Source: RUG023 sp900315435 (lineage in GTDB: Bacteria > Spirochaetota > Spirochaetia > Sphaerochaetales > Sphaerochaetaceae). Taken from it: a stretch of 64,000 bases of DNA. Location: the NCBI GenBank assembly GCA_902788205.1, contig CADAJJ010000009.1, positions 1 through 64,000 on the forward strand, in the 5' to 3' direction. Both the position numbers and the translations under genes were made by a program. Of the stretch, positions 1-8,751 are shown piece after piece; within the stretch, counting starts at the first letter, position 1; every line of letters starts with the position of its first letter. The notes below the pieces were generated by a model, which searched no databases, had not been told where the DNA came from, and was given only the letters and a program-made list of their open reading frames with translations.

Positions 1-6
1 TTTCAT

Positions 7-80
7 TGGCCCGTTGTGATGTCATTTGCTGGCCCTAAGGTCGTACACAGGCTGGCCCGTTTACATGACCCTGTTGGCCC
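7..80. repeat. Four TGGCCC repeats, possible IS21-family end
   Basis: TGGCCC occurs at 7, 30, 53 and 75, that is every 22-23 bp, about two helical turns, with unrelated sequence between. Multiple short direct repeats of this kind are typical of the terminal regions of IS21-family elements, where the transposase binds. No istA or istB is visible because the window starts here. The next gene begins mid-domain right after the repeats, as expected if an element inserted into it. The family assignment is inference; the exact element boundary cannot be read. Confidence 0.4.
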
Positions 81-86
81 ATTTAG

Positions 87-677
87 CTTTCAAACTGCAC
101 CAAAGAAAATCGGAAATTCGTGTATGGGCTTTTGCGCCAAGGAGGTCGCGCCAAGGAATATGAAACAGCCATTATGTGGCTGTGCGACTGTGGACTCGCA
201 CGCAAGGTCAGCCGCATCAGCGCGCCTAAACTTCCTCTCAAGGCGTACGAAGACCTCAAGGCCTTCAAACTGTATTTCCTTGATGTCGGACTCCTCTCCC
301 GCCTGTCAGGTCTCACTCCGATGACTCTGCTTGCAAAGAACGCCCTATTCTCAGAGTTCAAAGGAGCACTCACAGAGCAGTACGTCCAGCAGGAGCTTAC
401 AGCAAATGGCGTTCAGAACATCTATTACTACACAAATGAGCGTAGTACGTTGGAAATTGATTTGATTCTCGGACTTGACGCCAGCATCATCCCCATTGAA
501 GTCAAGGCAGAAGAGAACTTACGGGCAAAGAGCCTTAAAAGCTTCCAGGAAAAGTACGAGTGCCCCCTTGCAATCAGGACTTCAATGAGCGATTACCGCA
601 AAGAATCGTGGCTCACCAACTTGCCATTATATGCGGTCTCCGCCCTCACCGGTCCAGACGGCATCGCCTTATCGTGA
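87..677 (+). pseudogene. 5-prime-truncated AAA/DUF4143 ATPase remnant
   Basis: The open frame runs from just after a TAG at 84-86 and gives about 196 residues. The sequence KENRKFVYG, then AKEYE, LKAYEDLKAFKLYFLDVGLL and a late EIDLI...PIEVKAEEN section, matches the C-terminal DUF4143 part of the large AAA+ ATPase family (normally near 400 residues). The N-terminal P-loop domain is absent. The only initiation codon near the left edge is a GTG at 120 without a ribosome site. The homologous part starts immediately beside the TGGCCC repeats, so truncation by an insertion is the simplest reading. Function as an intact ATPase is lost. Confidence 0.75.
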
Positions 678-713
678 TCCAATCCTTTTGAAAAGAAAAT
701 CCCGACCAAAATC

Positions 714-2027
714 TTATTCCAGCAGTTCGTCCATGCAGATACCGTCGATATCCTCCGGCATCGCAAGACCCAGCACCTTCGCGAACGTAGGAGCCTCGTC
801 GACAATCGGTCTTCTCGCGAGCGTCACCCCGCTCTTGAAGGCGGGACCTTTCGCCAAGAAGAAGGGCTGTGGTCCTTTGTCCGGCAGGTACCCGTGCGTT
901 GCCCGCCCGAGACGAAAGTCGGAGTTGTCCAATGGAACCACCAAGGGACGATGGATTCCACTGGCAAGGCTGGAGTAGCCGTCACTCTCCAGCACGAAAC
1001 TGAAGGGACCGGCAAGGTGGTATGTTTCCTCGGCTTCTCGGGCGGTGAACACCTGCCCGATTCCGTAAACCCCCTCGTCGCGTAACTGGTAGAGCAGCTC
1101 GCCCACCACCGGTTCGTCCCTCTTGTCCTTCACGTACACAAGGCTGCTGAAGGCGTTGGAAAGATTCCAAGCTCTCCAATCGCGCACTACTCCGGTCTTC
1201 TCGTCTACGTCAATGAATCCTCGTTCCCGAAGCAACGCATTGATGTTGACCGCGCGGACGATATTCATCTGCCCATGGTCGGACAACAATACGATATTGG
1301 TGTCCTCCAGGTGCCCGATCTCGGCCAACGTCTGCATGATCTGGCCGATCCATTGGTCACAGCGTTGCACGTATTCGGTCACCAGCGGACTGAACATGCC
1401 GCTCTGGTGTCTTGCCCCGTCGACCGACCCTCCATGGAGGAAGACAACTTCTGCTCCATCACGGAGCACATCGCAAGTACAGGCCGTAATGAAATCGTCG
1501 AGATACGGTTGCTGGACAAACGCCTTACGTCCTCCATGCTCCCATCCCGCAGGCAACAGATAGCTGTTCTTGCGAAGGATCCGGCACATCCGTTCATCGC
1601 TTCCGGTTCTCCCGAATCCACCTTCCAGCGTCTCACCCGGCTGGATCCAATACTCGTCAATCAAATCATCGATAGCCGGATGGCAACCGGTCACCGGCCA
1701 GAATACGGCTCCCGTCTTGTATCCAGCGTCATGAGCGACCTGGAAAATATCGGTGCGCTTGATATCCTTCTGGAACCAGTACCATGGATACTCGCCAGAT
1801 TCGGTATGGAATGGCTGGTTGTTGGTGATGCCGTGCTTGTCCGGATAACAACCGGTGACGATGGAAGCATGCACCGGATAGGTAATCGTCGGATACACGG
1901 ACCTGATGGTCCTCACTTCGCTGTACTGGTTGCCGAAATACCGGCGAAAATTCGGCAACGTCTTCAAATACGCAACATCCTCGCCCACCATTGCGTCGAG
2001 CGAACACACAATCAATCGGGTACGCAC
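714..2027 (-). CDS. Type I phosphodiesterase / nucleotide pyrophosphatase family protein
   Basis: A 437-residue alkaline-phosphatase-superfamily enzyme of the nucleotide pyrophosphatase/phosphodiesterase branch. The metal and nucleophile region is seen as IVCSLDAM near residue 6 and SVYPTITYPVHASIVTG near 43-59, where the Thr is the expected nucleophile; GCYPDKHGI follows, and LLSDHGQM near 250 and ATHGYLPD near 380 supply further metal ligands. There is no signal peptide, so it should act in the cytoplasm. The start is a GTG preceded by AAGGAG at a good distance; no ATG fits better. It is the last gene of the ABC transporter operon, 140 bp after the permease, which suggests it cleaves the imported compound. 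The real substrate is unknown; a phosphonate hydrolase of the same superfamily is a less likely alternative. Confidence 0.8.
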   Translation of the reverse strand: MRTRLIVCSLDAMVGEDVAYLKTLPNFRRYFGNQYSEVRTIRSVYPTITYPVHASIVTGCYPDKHGITNNQPFHTESGEYPWYWFQKDIKRTDIFQVAHDAGYKTGAVFWPVTGCHPAIDDLIDEYWIQPGETLEGGFGRTGSDERMCRILRKNSYLLPAGWEHGGRKAFVQQPYLDDFITACTCDVLRDGAEVVFLHGGSVDGARHQSGMFSPLVTEYVQRCDQWIGQIMQTLAEIGHLEDTNIVLLSDHGQMNIVRAVNINALLRERGFIDVDEKTGVVRDWRAWNLSNAFSSLVYVKDKRDEPVVGELLYQLRDEGVYGIGQVFTAREAEETYHLAGPFSFVLESDGYSSLASGIHRPLVVPLDNSDFRLGRATHGYLPDKGPQPFFLAKGPAFKSGVTLARRPIVDEAPTFAKVLGLAMPEDIDGICMDELLE

Positions 2028-2166
2028 AATCTTCTCCTTCCCTCATACGATAGCAGAAGGCCGGGAAGACTCCCAGCCTGTGCAAATGCATGAGTTGCCA
2101 TTTGGTGGAAACATTGGAGAGCTTCCGCTTTCAACGCCTGCCGCAGGCTCCCGCCATCCCAAATGC

Positions 2167-3828
2167 CTACATGGAAATCTCTCCGTCTTTGGAAACCTTG
2201 TTGAAGACCATCAGGGAGACAACCGTGAAAATCATCAGAATGGTGGAAAGCGCGCAGGCTCTGCCATCCGCTCCCTTGCTGACCATGCTGTAAATGGCGA
2301 CGTTCAAGGTCTGGGTCTTGAAGGAATAAAGCAGAATGGACGAGGACAACTCGGTAATCAGAGTAACCCAGCTCATGATGGCTCCGGAAAAGATTCCATT
2401 GACCATCATCGGAATGGTTACCTTGACCAATGTCTTGACCTTCCCCGCTCCGAGAGACTCGGCTGCTTCGTCGATGGAAAGGGGAATCTGTCCAAGAATG
2501 GCGACGGAACTACGAATGGTGTACGGGATACGCCTGATACACATGGAAATCACCATGATTGCCGCAGTTCCAACAAGAGGCATGACTTTGTTGTTGAATG
2601 CCAGAATCAACGAAATACCCACCACGGAACCTGGAATAATATAGGGGATCATCGAAAGGCTGTCGATGATGGAGTTGATGGCGTTTCTTCTCCTGACCAC
2701 CAAATAGGAGATAAGAATCGCTATGAGAATAATCAATACTAAAGCCGAACCACAAATACGGATTGTGTTCCAGATGACATTACTCATGTTACTGAAAACC
2801 TGCTGGTAACTCTTCAAAGAGAATCCCGGAACAAACACAATGCCTGCGGAGGACGTCCTTCTAAAAGACAGATAAACCAGATAGACCTGTGGCAACAGGG
2901 AAATTGCGACAATACCGTATGCATATAAATGGATAAAGAAACTGAATACAGGAGTCGGTTTACGAACCTGGATCGAGTGCATCGCATTGATGGTAAACGT
3001 GTTCCGGTTTGCCAGATACCTCTGGACAAGGAAGAAGAACAACGTGATCAAAATGGCGATGACACTAATTGCGGCCGCAAAGTTCTGGTTCGTCCCGACC
3101 TCACCGACATACTCGTTATAAATGATGACAGGGAACGTCATATACCCTTCTCCTATCATCAGTGGCGTACCAAAGTCGGCAAGAGCACGCATGAACACCA
3201 TCAAAGCCGCAGCCAAGATAGAAGGCATGCACAGAGGAAGAACCACACGGAAAAACCGTTTCATGCCAGAGCATCCCATATTGGCGGAAGCTTCCAACAA
3301 CGAGTTGTCCAAATTCTTCAATGCACCCGAAACATAGAGAAAGACCAGCGGGAACAACTTTGTGGATAGAACCAGAAGAATCCCGGAGAATCCATAAATC
3401 GAAGGAATATGGATCCCAAAATGGTCTGCGAAAAACTTTGTGAGGACTCCCGCCCTACCCAGCAAGAGAATCCATGCGTAGGCTCCGATAAATGGCGCGC
3501 TCATACAACTGAGAATAATCAGCATCTGCAAAGTTTTTTTGCCATGCATCTCGTACATGTTGTAGAAGTATGCAAGAGGAATGCCGATAAGTAGCGAGAC
3601 GATGGCAGTACTGATGGCAACCTTGAAAGAATTGGCCAATGTGCTCGAGTAGTAAGCCTGCGAGAAAAACTGGACAAAATATTTGAGGGTGAAAGTTCCG
3701 GTCTTTGCATCCACAACCGAACGCGACATCACCTTGTACAACGGATACACCATGAAAAGCAGATAAAGGACAAGGATGACCAGACTGGCAAGAACCCAGA
3801 AATCCCATTGAGTATGGCGTCGTTTCAT
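2167..3828 (-). CDS. ABC transporter permease, fused double-domain (FbpB/AfuB type)
   Basis: About 553 residues with twelve predicted hydrophobic segments arranged as two BPD_transp_1 units in one chain, as in the iron(III)/AfuB/2-aminoethylphosphonate permease group. EAA-loop-like sections occur in each half: LLEASANMGCSGMKRFFRVV near 190 and DEAAESLGAGKVKTLVKVTI near 455. An ATG at 3828 is chosen over an in-frame GTG 6 nt upstream because AGGAGG sits 5 nt before it and overlaps the GTG. The ATPase stop codon lies inside the ribosome site, so the two genes are tightly coupled. It forms the membrane channel for the solute-binding protein encoded upstream. AfuABC-type systems include hexose-phosphate importers, so ferric iron is not the only option. 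Confidence 0.88.
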   Translation of the reverse strand: MKRRHTQWDFWVLASLVILVLYLLFMVYPLYKVMSRSVVDAKTGTFTLKYFVQFFSQAYYSSTLANSFKVAISTAIVSLLIGIPLAYFYNMYEMHGKKTLQMLIILSCMSAPFIGAYAWILLLGRAGVLTKFFADHFGIHIPSIYGFSGILLVLSTKLFPLVFLYVSGALKNLDNSLLEASANMGCSGMKRFFRVVLPLCMPSILAAALMVFMRALADFGTPLMIGEGYMTFPVIIYNEYVGEVGTNQNFAAAISVIAILITLFFFLVQRYLANRNTFTINAMHSIQVRKPTPVFSFFIHLYAYGIVAISLLPQVYLVYLSFRRTSSAGIVFVPGFSLKSYQQVFSNMSNVIWNTIRICGSALVLIILIAILISYLVVRRRNAINSIIDSLSMIPYIIPGSVVGISLILAFNNKVMPLVGTAAIMVISMCIRRIPYTIRSSVAILGQIPLSIDEAAESLGAGKVKTLVKVTIPMMVNGIFSGAIMSWVTLITELSSSILLYSFKTQTLNVAIYSMVSKGADGRACALSTILMIFTVVSLMVFNKVSKDGEISM

Positions 3829-3837
3829 GCTCACCTC

Positions 3838-4935
3838 CTAAGCAATCAGCGAACGAAGGCCGTCGCTTGTGAACACGTTTATCTTTTCTGTCTTCAAAGC
3901 CAGTGATATTTCCGTTCCGGGATTCAGGATTTCCTGAATCATGGATTCCTGAATGATTTGGACACGATTCCCATCTTCCAATTCCACGATGTAATGGGTA
4001 TTGAGCCCTAAGAATGTACTATAGACAATCTTTGCATGGAGGGATGGCCTATCCTGTGGAGCGTTCTTCTCTTCAATGACAAATTCCTCGGGACGAATGG
4101 AAACAACAACCTCCTGGCCTTCCTGCACATCCTTGAGATTCGTCATTTTTTCAGTGAATCCTCCAGGAAACACCAAAGAAGGAATATCGCCTGCCAAAGA
4201 GATATGGGCTTTTAGTATGTTGGTTCGACCAATAAACGTGGAAACAAACTGGTTGCCAGGCCGTTGATACAGCTGTTTCGGCGTGCCGATTTGCTGGATG
4301 GCCCCCTGACTCATTACGGCAATTCGGTCACTAACCGCCATCGCCTCTTCCTGATCATGGGTTACATACACAGTAGTAATTCCCAGACGATTCTGGATTT
4401 CTTTGATAACATCCCGCATCTCAACCCGAAGTTTGGCATCAAGATTCGAGAGAGGTTCGTCCATCAACAGGACATCCGGCTCGATGGCGAGGGCGCGAGC
4501 CAAAGCGATGCGTTGCTGCTGGCCACCAGAAAGTTTTTCCGGCATCCTGTCTGCATACACATCGATTTTCATAAGTTTCATGAATTTGTCTGCCTGCTCG
4601 CGAATGGCTTCCTTTGGCATCTTTCTATTTTGAAGCCCAAATTCAACATTCTTACGAACATTCAAATGAGGGAAAATGGCATAGTTCTGGAATACCATAC
4701 CGATATTGCGCTTTGCTGGGTCAAGTTCATTAATCCGCTTGTCACCAAAGAAGAAGTCTCCACCTTCGATACTATTGAACCCTGCAATCATTCGTAACAA
4801 AGTTGTTTTCCCACACCCGGAAGGCCCAAGCAACGTGAAGAATTCCCCTGGCTTGATGCTCAACGACAAATCGGGAATCGCAACGAATTCCCCATATTTT
4901 TTTACTGCATGTGAAATAGTAATCCCAACACTCAT
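3838..4935 (-). CDS. ABC transporter ATP-binding protein (PotA/FbpC/AfuC type)
   Basis: A 365-residue ATPase. Walker A is GPSGCGKTT near residues 38-46, the signature is LSGGQQQR near 135, Walker B is VLLMDEPLSNLD near 155, and the switch is VYVTHDQEEA. The C-terminal 120 residues form a TOBE regulatory domain. The ATG at 4935 follows GGAGG. It powers the neighbouring double permease and sits between the binding-protein and permease genes, in the order of AfuABC and FbpABC operons. The sequence alone does not distinguish iron, phosphonate, spermidine or phosphosugar transport; the catabolic genes beside it favour an organic phosphate. Confidence 0.9.
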   Translation of the reverse strand: MSVGITISHAVKKYGEFVAIPDLSLSIKPGEFFTLLGPSGCGKTTLLRMIAGFNSIEGGDFFFGDKRINELDPAKRNIGMVFQNYAIFPHLNVRKNVEFGLQNRKMPKEAIREQADKFMKLMKIDVYADRMPEKLSGGQQQRIALARALAIEPDVLLMDEPLSNLDAKLRVEMRDVIKEIQNRLGITTVYVTHDQEEAMAVSDRIAVMSQGAIQQIGTPKQLYQRPGNQFVSTFIGRTNILKAHISLAGDIPSLVFPGGFTEKMTNLKDVQEGQEVVVSIRPEEFVIEEKNAPQDRPSLHAKIVYSTFLGLNTHYIVELEDGNRVQIIQESMIQEILNPGTEISLALKTEKINVFTSDGLRSLIA

Positions 4936-5012
4936 AATAGCCTCCGCGGTTGAAGGAAAAGAGCGGCTGGCTTTGGACTCTCCAAAGCCACCGACTCGAA
5001 AGATGCAATAGG

Positions 5013-6056
5013 TTATTTATTGCCGTATTTTGCCCAATACTCATTCCATTTCGCACAGATTTCTGCCTTGTGGGATGCAAAGGCCTCGGTATCGGCAACT
5101 TTCACATTGATGGTGTCCAAGTCGACCATATTGGGGCTGCCACCCACAAGCTTGTGGGTTGTGACTGGACGGGCACCGCTATCCAAGTAACATTGCTGGC
5201 CAGCATCGCTCGTCAAGAAATCCATGAACAATTTCGCATTCTCCAGATTCTTGGCACCTTTGATGATTGCGGAACCAAAACCGACAGAAGTGACACCTTC
5301 GTCCCAGAAAACCATGTGGGCACCAGAGGAGCCGCCGTCGAGCAACTGGACTACGAGCGGCTCATACGAAACACCAACCACGTACTCACCAGCAAACGTC
5401 GCCTTCGCAGGGGTCGAGGAGGAACTGACAATCACCAACCCATTCTGCATCAGCTTGGCGATATAATCCCATGCTTCCTGGCTTTCCCATCCGCCAAAAT
5501 CAGTCAACATGCATTGCAGGTTATTCCAAGCAGACGAACTTGCCGTCGGGTTGGCACTTGCAATCTTGCCTTTAAGCTTCGGATCAAGCAGGGATTTCCA
5601 TCCTGTAACCTTCACCCCAAGGTCAGCCTCAAGTTTGTCGTTAACGACCAAACACGGAATCTGTGAGTCATGGAACGTGACCTTCCCGGTAGTGTTATGG
5701 AAACCTTCCTGCATATCCTTGTCATTGACGCTGACATAGGACTCGAGATAATCGCCATAGGTAGCGATATCCGCATACTGGAGACCGCCATACATGGCAT
5801 CAGCCTGCGGATTGGCGGCCTCAGCCTGGATTCTTGCCTTGCAGTCACCAGCACCACCATACGTGTAATAGACCTTGATGTCTGGATACTGCTTGTTGAA
5901 TGCAGCAATCGTCATGTCATACTGGGCATCGGCAACCGTCGTGTACAGAATCAAATCTCCAGACGCTTTCCTCGCTCCCGATTCCTTGGCTCCCTGCGCA
6001 AACACACTCGCTGTTGCAAGTGCTGCCATAAGCATCAAACTTACCGCTCTTCTCAT
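5013..6056 (-). CDS. Extracellular solute-binding protein, AfuA/FbpA-like
   Basis: A 347-residue secreted protein. The leader is MRR, a hydrophobic core, then SVFAQGAKES, a spirochaete-style cleavage region without a lipobox cysteine. The mature part starts DLILYTTVADAQYDMTIAAF and includes YTYGGAGDCKARIQAE, matching family 1 binding proteins of the iron/AfuA/phosphonate cluster. It lacks an obvious paired-tyrosine ferric site, and the SSSSTPAKATFAGEY segment would suit binding of an anionic organic ligand, although this is inference. AAAGGAGAG lies 4-5 nt before the ATG. It is the fifth gene of the operon and precedes the ATPase. Confidence 0.85.
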   Translation of the reverse strand: MRRAVSLMLMAALATASVFAQGAKESGARKASGDLILYTTVADAQYDMTIAAFNKQYPDIKVYYTYGGAGDCKARIQAEAANPQADAMYGGLQYADIATYGDYLESYVSVNDKDMQEGFHNTTGKVTFHDSQIPCLVVNDKLEADLGVKVTGWKSLLDPKLKGKIASANPTASSSAWNNLQCMLTDFGGWESQEAWDYIAKLMQNGLVIVSSSSTPAKATFAGEYVVGVSYEPLVVQLLDGGSSGAHMVFWDEGVTSVGFGSAIIKGAKNLENAKLFMDFLTSDAGQQCYLDSGARPVTTHKLVGGSPNMVDLDTINVKVADTEAFASHKAEICAKWNEYWAKYGNK

Positions 6057-6082
6057 GTTTCTCTCCTTTTTTCGCCTTACGG

Positions 6083-6997
6083 CTATTCTTTTCTCTGTAA
6101 AAACTGGTCAACTTCTTCTTGATGGGGAATTCCGGCACGACCACCAATCCTCGTACATTTGATGGCTGCCACCGCGGATGCAAAACGAATCGCATCCGCG
6201 GTTTTCGCGCCATGGAGGAATGCATGGAGAAAAGCGCCATGAAACACATCGCCGGCACCAGTCGTATCTACTGCGGCAACAGGAAAGGCAGGAAATGAGA
6301 CGACTTTGCCATCCATATATGCCAACACGCCTTTTTCTCCCAATGTGCACATGACAATGTGTGGCCCAAGTGCCGCAAAGAACTCGAGAGCTTCTTCGTA
6401 AGTCCGTTTCCCACTCACCTGCAACGGGTATTTTTTGTTCATGATCAAAGAGTCAACACGACTGACAAGTTCCAAGTTCTTCCGGTTGTCCGGCTGCATG
6501 GAACATCCATCAAGCGAAACAAAGCACCCATGCGCCTTTCCGCGTCTGGCTGCTTCCATGGCATTCTGCCAGTTGGTGCCGTCGAGATGTACAACCTTGC
6601 TGTCCGCAATGACATCGTCCAATGCATCAGTCCATACGACTGGCGGATTTGTGTCTCGCTCGGGGAACTTGGTACGTGACCCATTACGGGGATTCACCAT
6701 CACGAATGATTCCAATCCATGACAATCCTGACGTCTCTGCATGAACTCTGTGGAAACACCATCGTTTTCGAACAACCGGATTGCCTCGTCGGAAATCGCA
6801 TCAAATCCCACGTTTCCGAGAAATGCTGTCCGCGAGCCAAGACGTGATAAGGCGACTAATGCGGTAGCCACAGCGCCGCCGCCTTGTATGGAGATGGATG
6901 TAATATGCGTTGATCCATCCTCTGCAGGATAGTTTTCGACCTGGCAGATCCTATCCACACAACTATGGCCGACTCCCACCACGTCCCATCGTTTCAT
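6083..6997 (-). CDS. PfkB-family sugar kinase (sulfofructose kinase-like)
   Basis: About 304 residues, ribokinase/PfkB fold. The glycine-rich N-terminal motif is GGGAVATALVALSRLG near residue 36 and the second PfkB signature is DTTGAGDVFHGAF near 243, with Asp249 as catalytic base. The C-terminal AIKCTRIGGRAGIP pattern resembles the YihV/6-deoxy-6-sulfofructose kinase branch, but substrate identity cannot be read. The ATG at 6997 is preferred over one at 7003 because it overlaps the transketolase stop as ATGA and has AAGGGA upstream. It probably phosphorylates a ketose which the aldolase in the same operon then cleaves to dihydroxyacetone phosphate. Confidence 0.8.
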   Translation of the reverse strand: MKRWDVVGVGHSCVDRICQVENYPAEDGSTHITSISIQGGGAVATALVALSRLGSRTAFLGNVGFDAISDEAIRLFENDGVSTEFMQRRQDCHGLESFVMVNPRNGSRTKFPERDTNPPVVWTDALDDVIADSKVVHLDGTNWQNAMEAARRGKAHGCFVSLDGCSMQPDNRKNLELVSRVDSLIMNKKYPLQVSGKRTYEEALEFFAALGPHIVMCTLGEKGVLAYMDGKVVSFPAFPVAAVDTTGAGDVFHGAFLHAFLHGAKTADAIRFASAVAAIKCTRIGGRAGIPHQEEVDQFLQRKE

Positions 6998-7938
6998 AGG
7001 CATCCCTTCTGCACGAGGGCTTTCGCCTTTTCTGCAATATGGTCGCTGGTGATTCCATACGCATGCAAAAGTTCTTCCGTTGCTCCCGACTGACCGAAGC
7101 GGTCATGGACAGAGACAAAGTCGAACTGTACAGGCTTACCAACCAAAACACGAGCAACAGCGTCGGTCAGGCCACCCATGTCGTTGGCTTCTTCGCATAC
7201 CAGCACTCTTCCCTGGCAAGCCATACTCTCCTTGAGGATTTCTTCTTCATCCAATGGCTTGATCGTATGGATATTCAATAAGGTCGATTCGACACCTTCT
7301 GCTGCAAGCTCCTTGGCCGCTTGGACAGCAAGCGGAGTCATCATCCCGGTTGCAATGATGCAGACATCTTTTCCAGAACGGAGTTTCTGCGCTTTACCAA
7401 TCAAGATCTCATCGTACTGGGTTGTGACAGCTTCGACAGGCTCACGCGAAGTGCGGAGGTACATCGGACCTTTGTACCCATACATCAGATGCGCAAGTTT
7501 CCTTGCCTGCTCGCTATCACATGGAGAAAGCACCACCATATTGGGAAGCGCACGCATGATCGCGATATCCTCGATGCACTGATGGGACCCCCCATCTCCC
7601 GCCGCAGTGATACCTCCATGACTGCCAATAATCTTCACATTGATGGAGGAATAGGCTACTGCATTGCGAATCAGCTCAAATCCACGCCCGGCAGAAAAGA
7701 CTGCCATGCTTCCGCAAAAAGGCACAAGCCCAGAACGGGCAAGTCCTGCGGAAAACCCAATCATGTTCTGCTCCGCGATCCCAACATCTATGAAACGGTC
7801 GGGATAGGCTTTCTCAAAGGCATAGCTACCAGTAGTCTTCGCCAAATCAGCATCGACAACCACCACATCCGGATGAGTGGCGGCAACTTCAATCAACCCC
7901 TGATAGAACCCAAAGCGAGAGGCAAGTTTCTCAGCCAT
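6994..7938 (-). CDS. Transketolase, C-terminal subunit (first pair)
   Basis: A 314-residue protein with the pyrimidine-binding and C-terminal domains of transketolase. DADLAKTTGSYAFEKAYPDR and the FIDVGIAEQNMIGFSAGLA segment near residues 47-70 supply the conserved glutamate that activates the thiamine diphosphate cofactor. GSHGGITAAGDGGSHQ near 105 is also typical. It needs the separately encoded N-terminal half. Its ATG overlaps the stop of that gene by 8 bp, so the two are translated as a complex. Split transketolases of this size occur in specialised pathways such as apulose-4-phosphate and sulfo-transketolase routes, so the role need not be the central pentose phosphate pathway. Confidence 0.88.
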   Translation of the reverse strand: MAEKLASRFGFYQGLIEVAATHPDVVVVDADLAKTTGSYAFEKAYPDRFIDVGIAEQNMIGFSAGLARSGLVPFCGSMAVFSAGRGFELIRNAVAYSSINVKIIGSHGGITAAGDGGSHQCIEDIAIMRALPNMVVLSPCDSEQARKLAHLMYGYKGPMYLRTSREPVEAVTTQYDEILIGKAQKLRSGKDVCIIATGMMTPLAVQAAKELAAEGVESTLLNIHTIKPLDEEEILKESMACQGRVLVCEEANDMGGLTDAVARVLVGKPVQFDFVSVHDRFGQSGATEELLHAYGITSDHIAEKAKALVQKGCL

Positions 7939-8743
7939 TCATCCTACCCCCCAGTTCCGCATATGCGCGATCAATTTGTTCCCCTTTCGGGATACCGCCA
8001 TGCCAAGCAACCTCATGTTCCATAAACGAAACCCCCTTCCCTTTGACGGTATGGGCAATAATCACATGAGGTTTCCCTTCGTACTGTTTGTCCAACGCAG
8101 AAACAATGGCTTCAAAGTCATGCCCATCGATTTCATCGACAGCCAATCCAAACGCTTCCAGTTTCGCATGGAGGTTCTCCAGTTTCATCAGTTCTTCCGT
8201 AGGCTTGGAAAGTTGAAGACCGTTACGGTCGATAATGATGGTCAGATTGTCCAACTTGAAATTTGCGGAAGACATGAAAGCCTCCCAGCAAATGCCTTCA
8301 TCCAGCTCGCCGTCTCCAGTCAGGACATATACCTTTGCATCTGCATGCTGGTATCTGAGCCCATAAGCCAATCCGCCGGCAACAGACAACCCTTGACCAA
8401 GAGAACCTGTAGTACAATCCAATCCAGGGCATTTCGCAGTGTCAGGATGTCCTTGAAACAAACTTCCCAATCTTCGGAGCCGGTGCAGTTCCTTCTTGTC
8501 CACATATCCCTTGTCGGCAAGAATCGCATAGAGTGCCGGGGCTGCATGTCCTTTGCTCAACACAAACCTGTCACGCCGCGGATCGTTAGGATCTGGAAAC
8601 AGCCTCATCTGATGGTAATACAGTGCAACAAGAATGTCTGTTGCAGAGAAAGAGCCACCAAGATGTCCAGAGCCTGCTTCAAGCACCATGGCAAGTACGT
8701 CTTTGCGTATCTGACGAGCTTTCTCCGCAAGATTGGTTTCCAT
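7931..8743 (-). CDS. Transketolase, N-terminal subunit (first pair)
   Basis: About 270 residues, the pyrophosphate-binding half of a split transketolase. GSGHLGGSFSATDIL near residue 24 and the cofactor motif GDGELDEG with a following IIIDRN (GDG...N) are clear. The ATG at 8743 is used because GAGGAG lies 6 nt before it and it begins METNLAEKARQ; an upstream in-frame codon at 8797 would overlap the aldolase gene. It pairs with the downstream C-terminal subunit to move two-carbon ketol units between phosphorylated sugars. The gene lies 8 nt after the aldolase stop. Confidence 0.88.
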   Translation of the reverse strand: METNLAEKARQIRKDVLAMVLEAGSGHLGGSFSATDILVALYYHQMRLFPDPNDPRRDRFVLSKGHAAPALYAILADKGYVDKKELHRLRRLGSLFQGHPDTAKCPGLDCTTGSLGQGLSVAGGLAYGLRYQHADAKVYVLTGDGELDEGICWEAFMSSANFKLDNLTIIIDRNGLQLSKPTEELMKLENLHAKLEAFGLAVDEIDGHDFEAIVSALDKQYEGKPHVIIAHTVKGKGVSFMEHEVAWHGGIPKGEQIDRAYAELGGRMNG

Positions 8744-8751
8744 ACAACTCC

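Noticed and set aside
5013..6056. Ferric iron-binding protein
   Set aside because: Family resemblance exists, but the neighbours are all sugar-phosphate enzymes, so iron specificity is not asserted.
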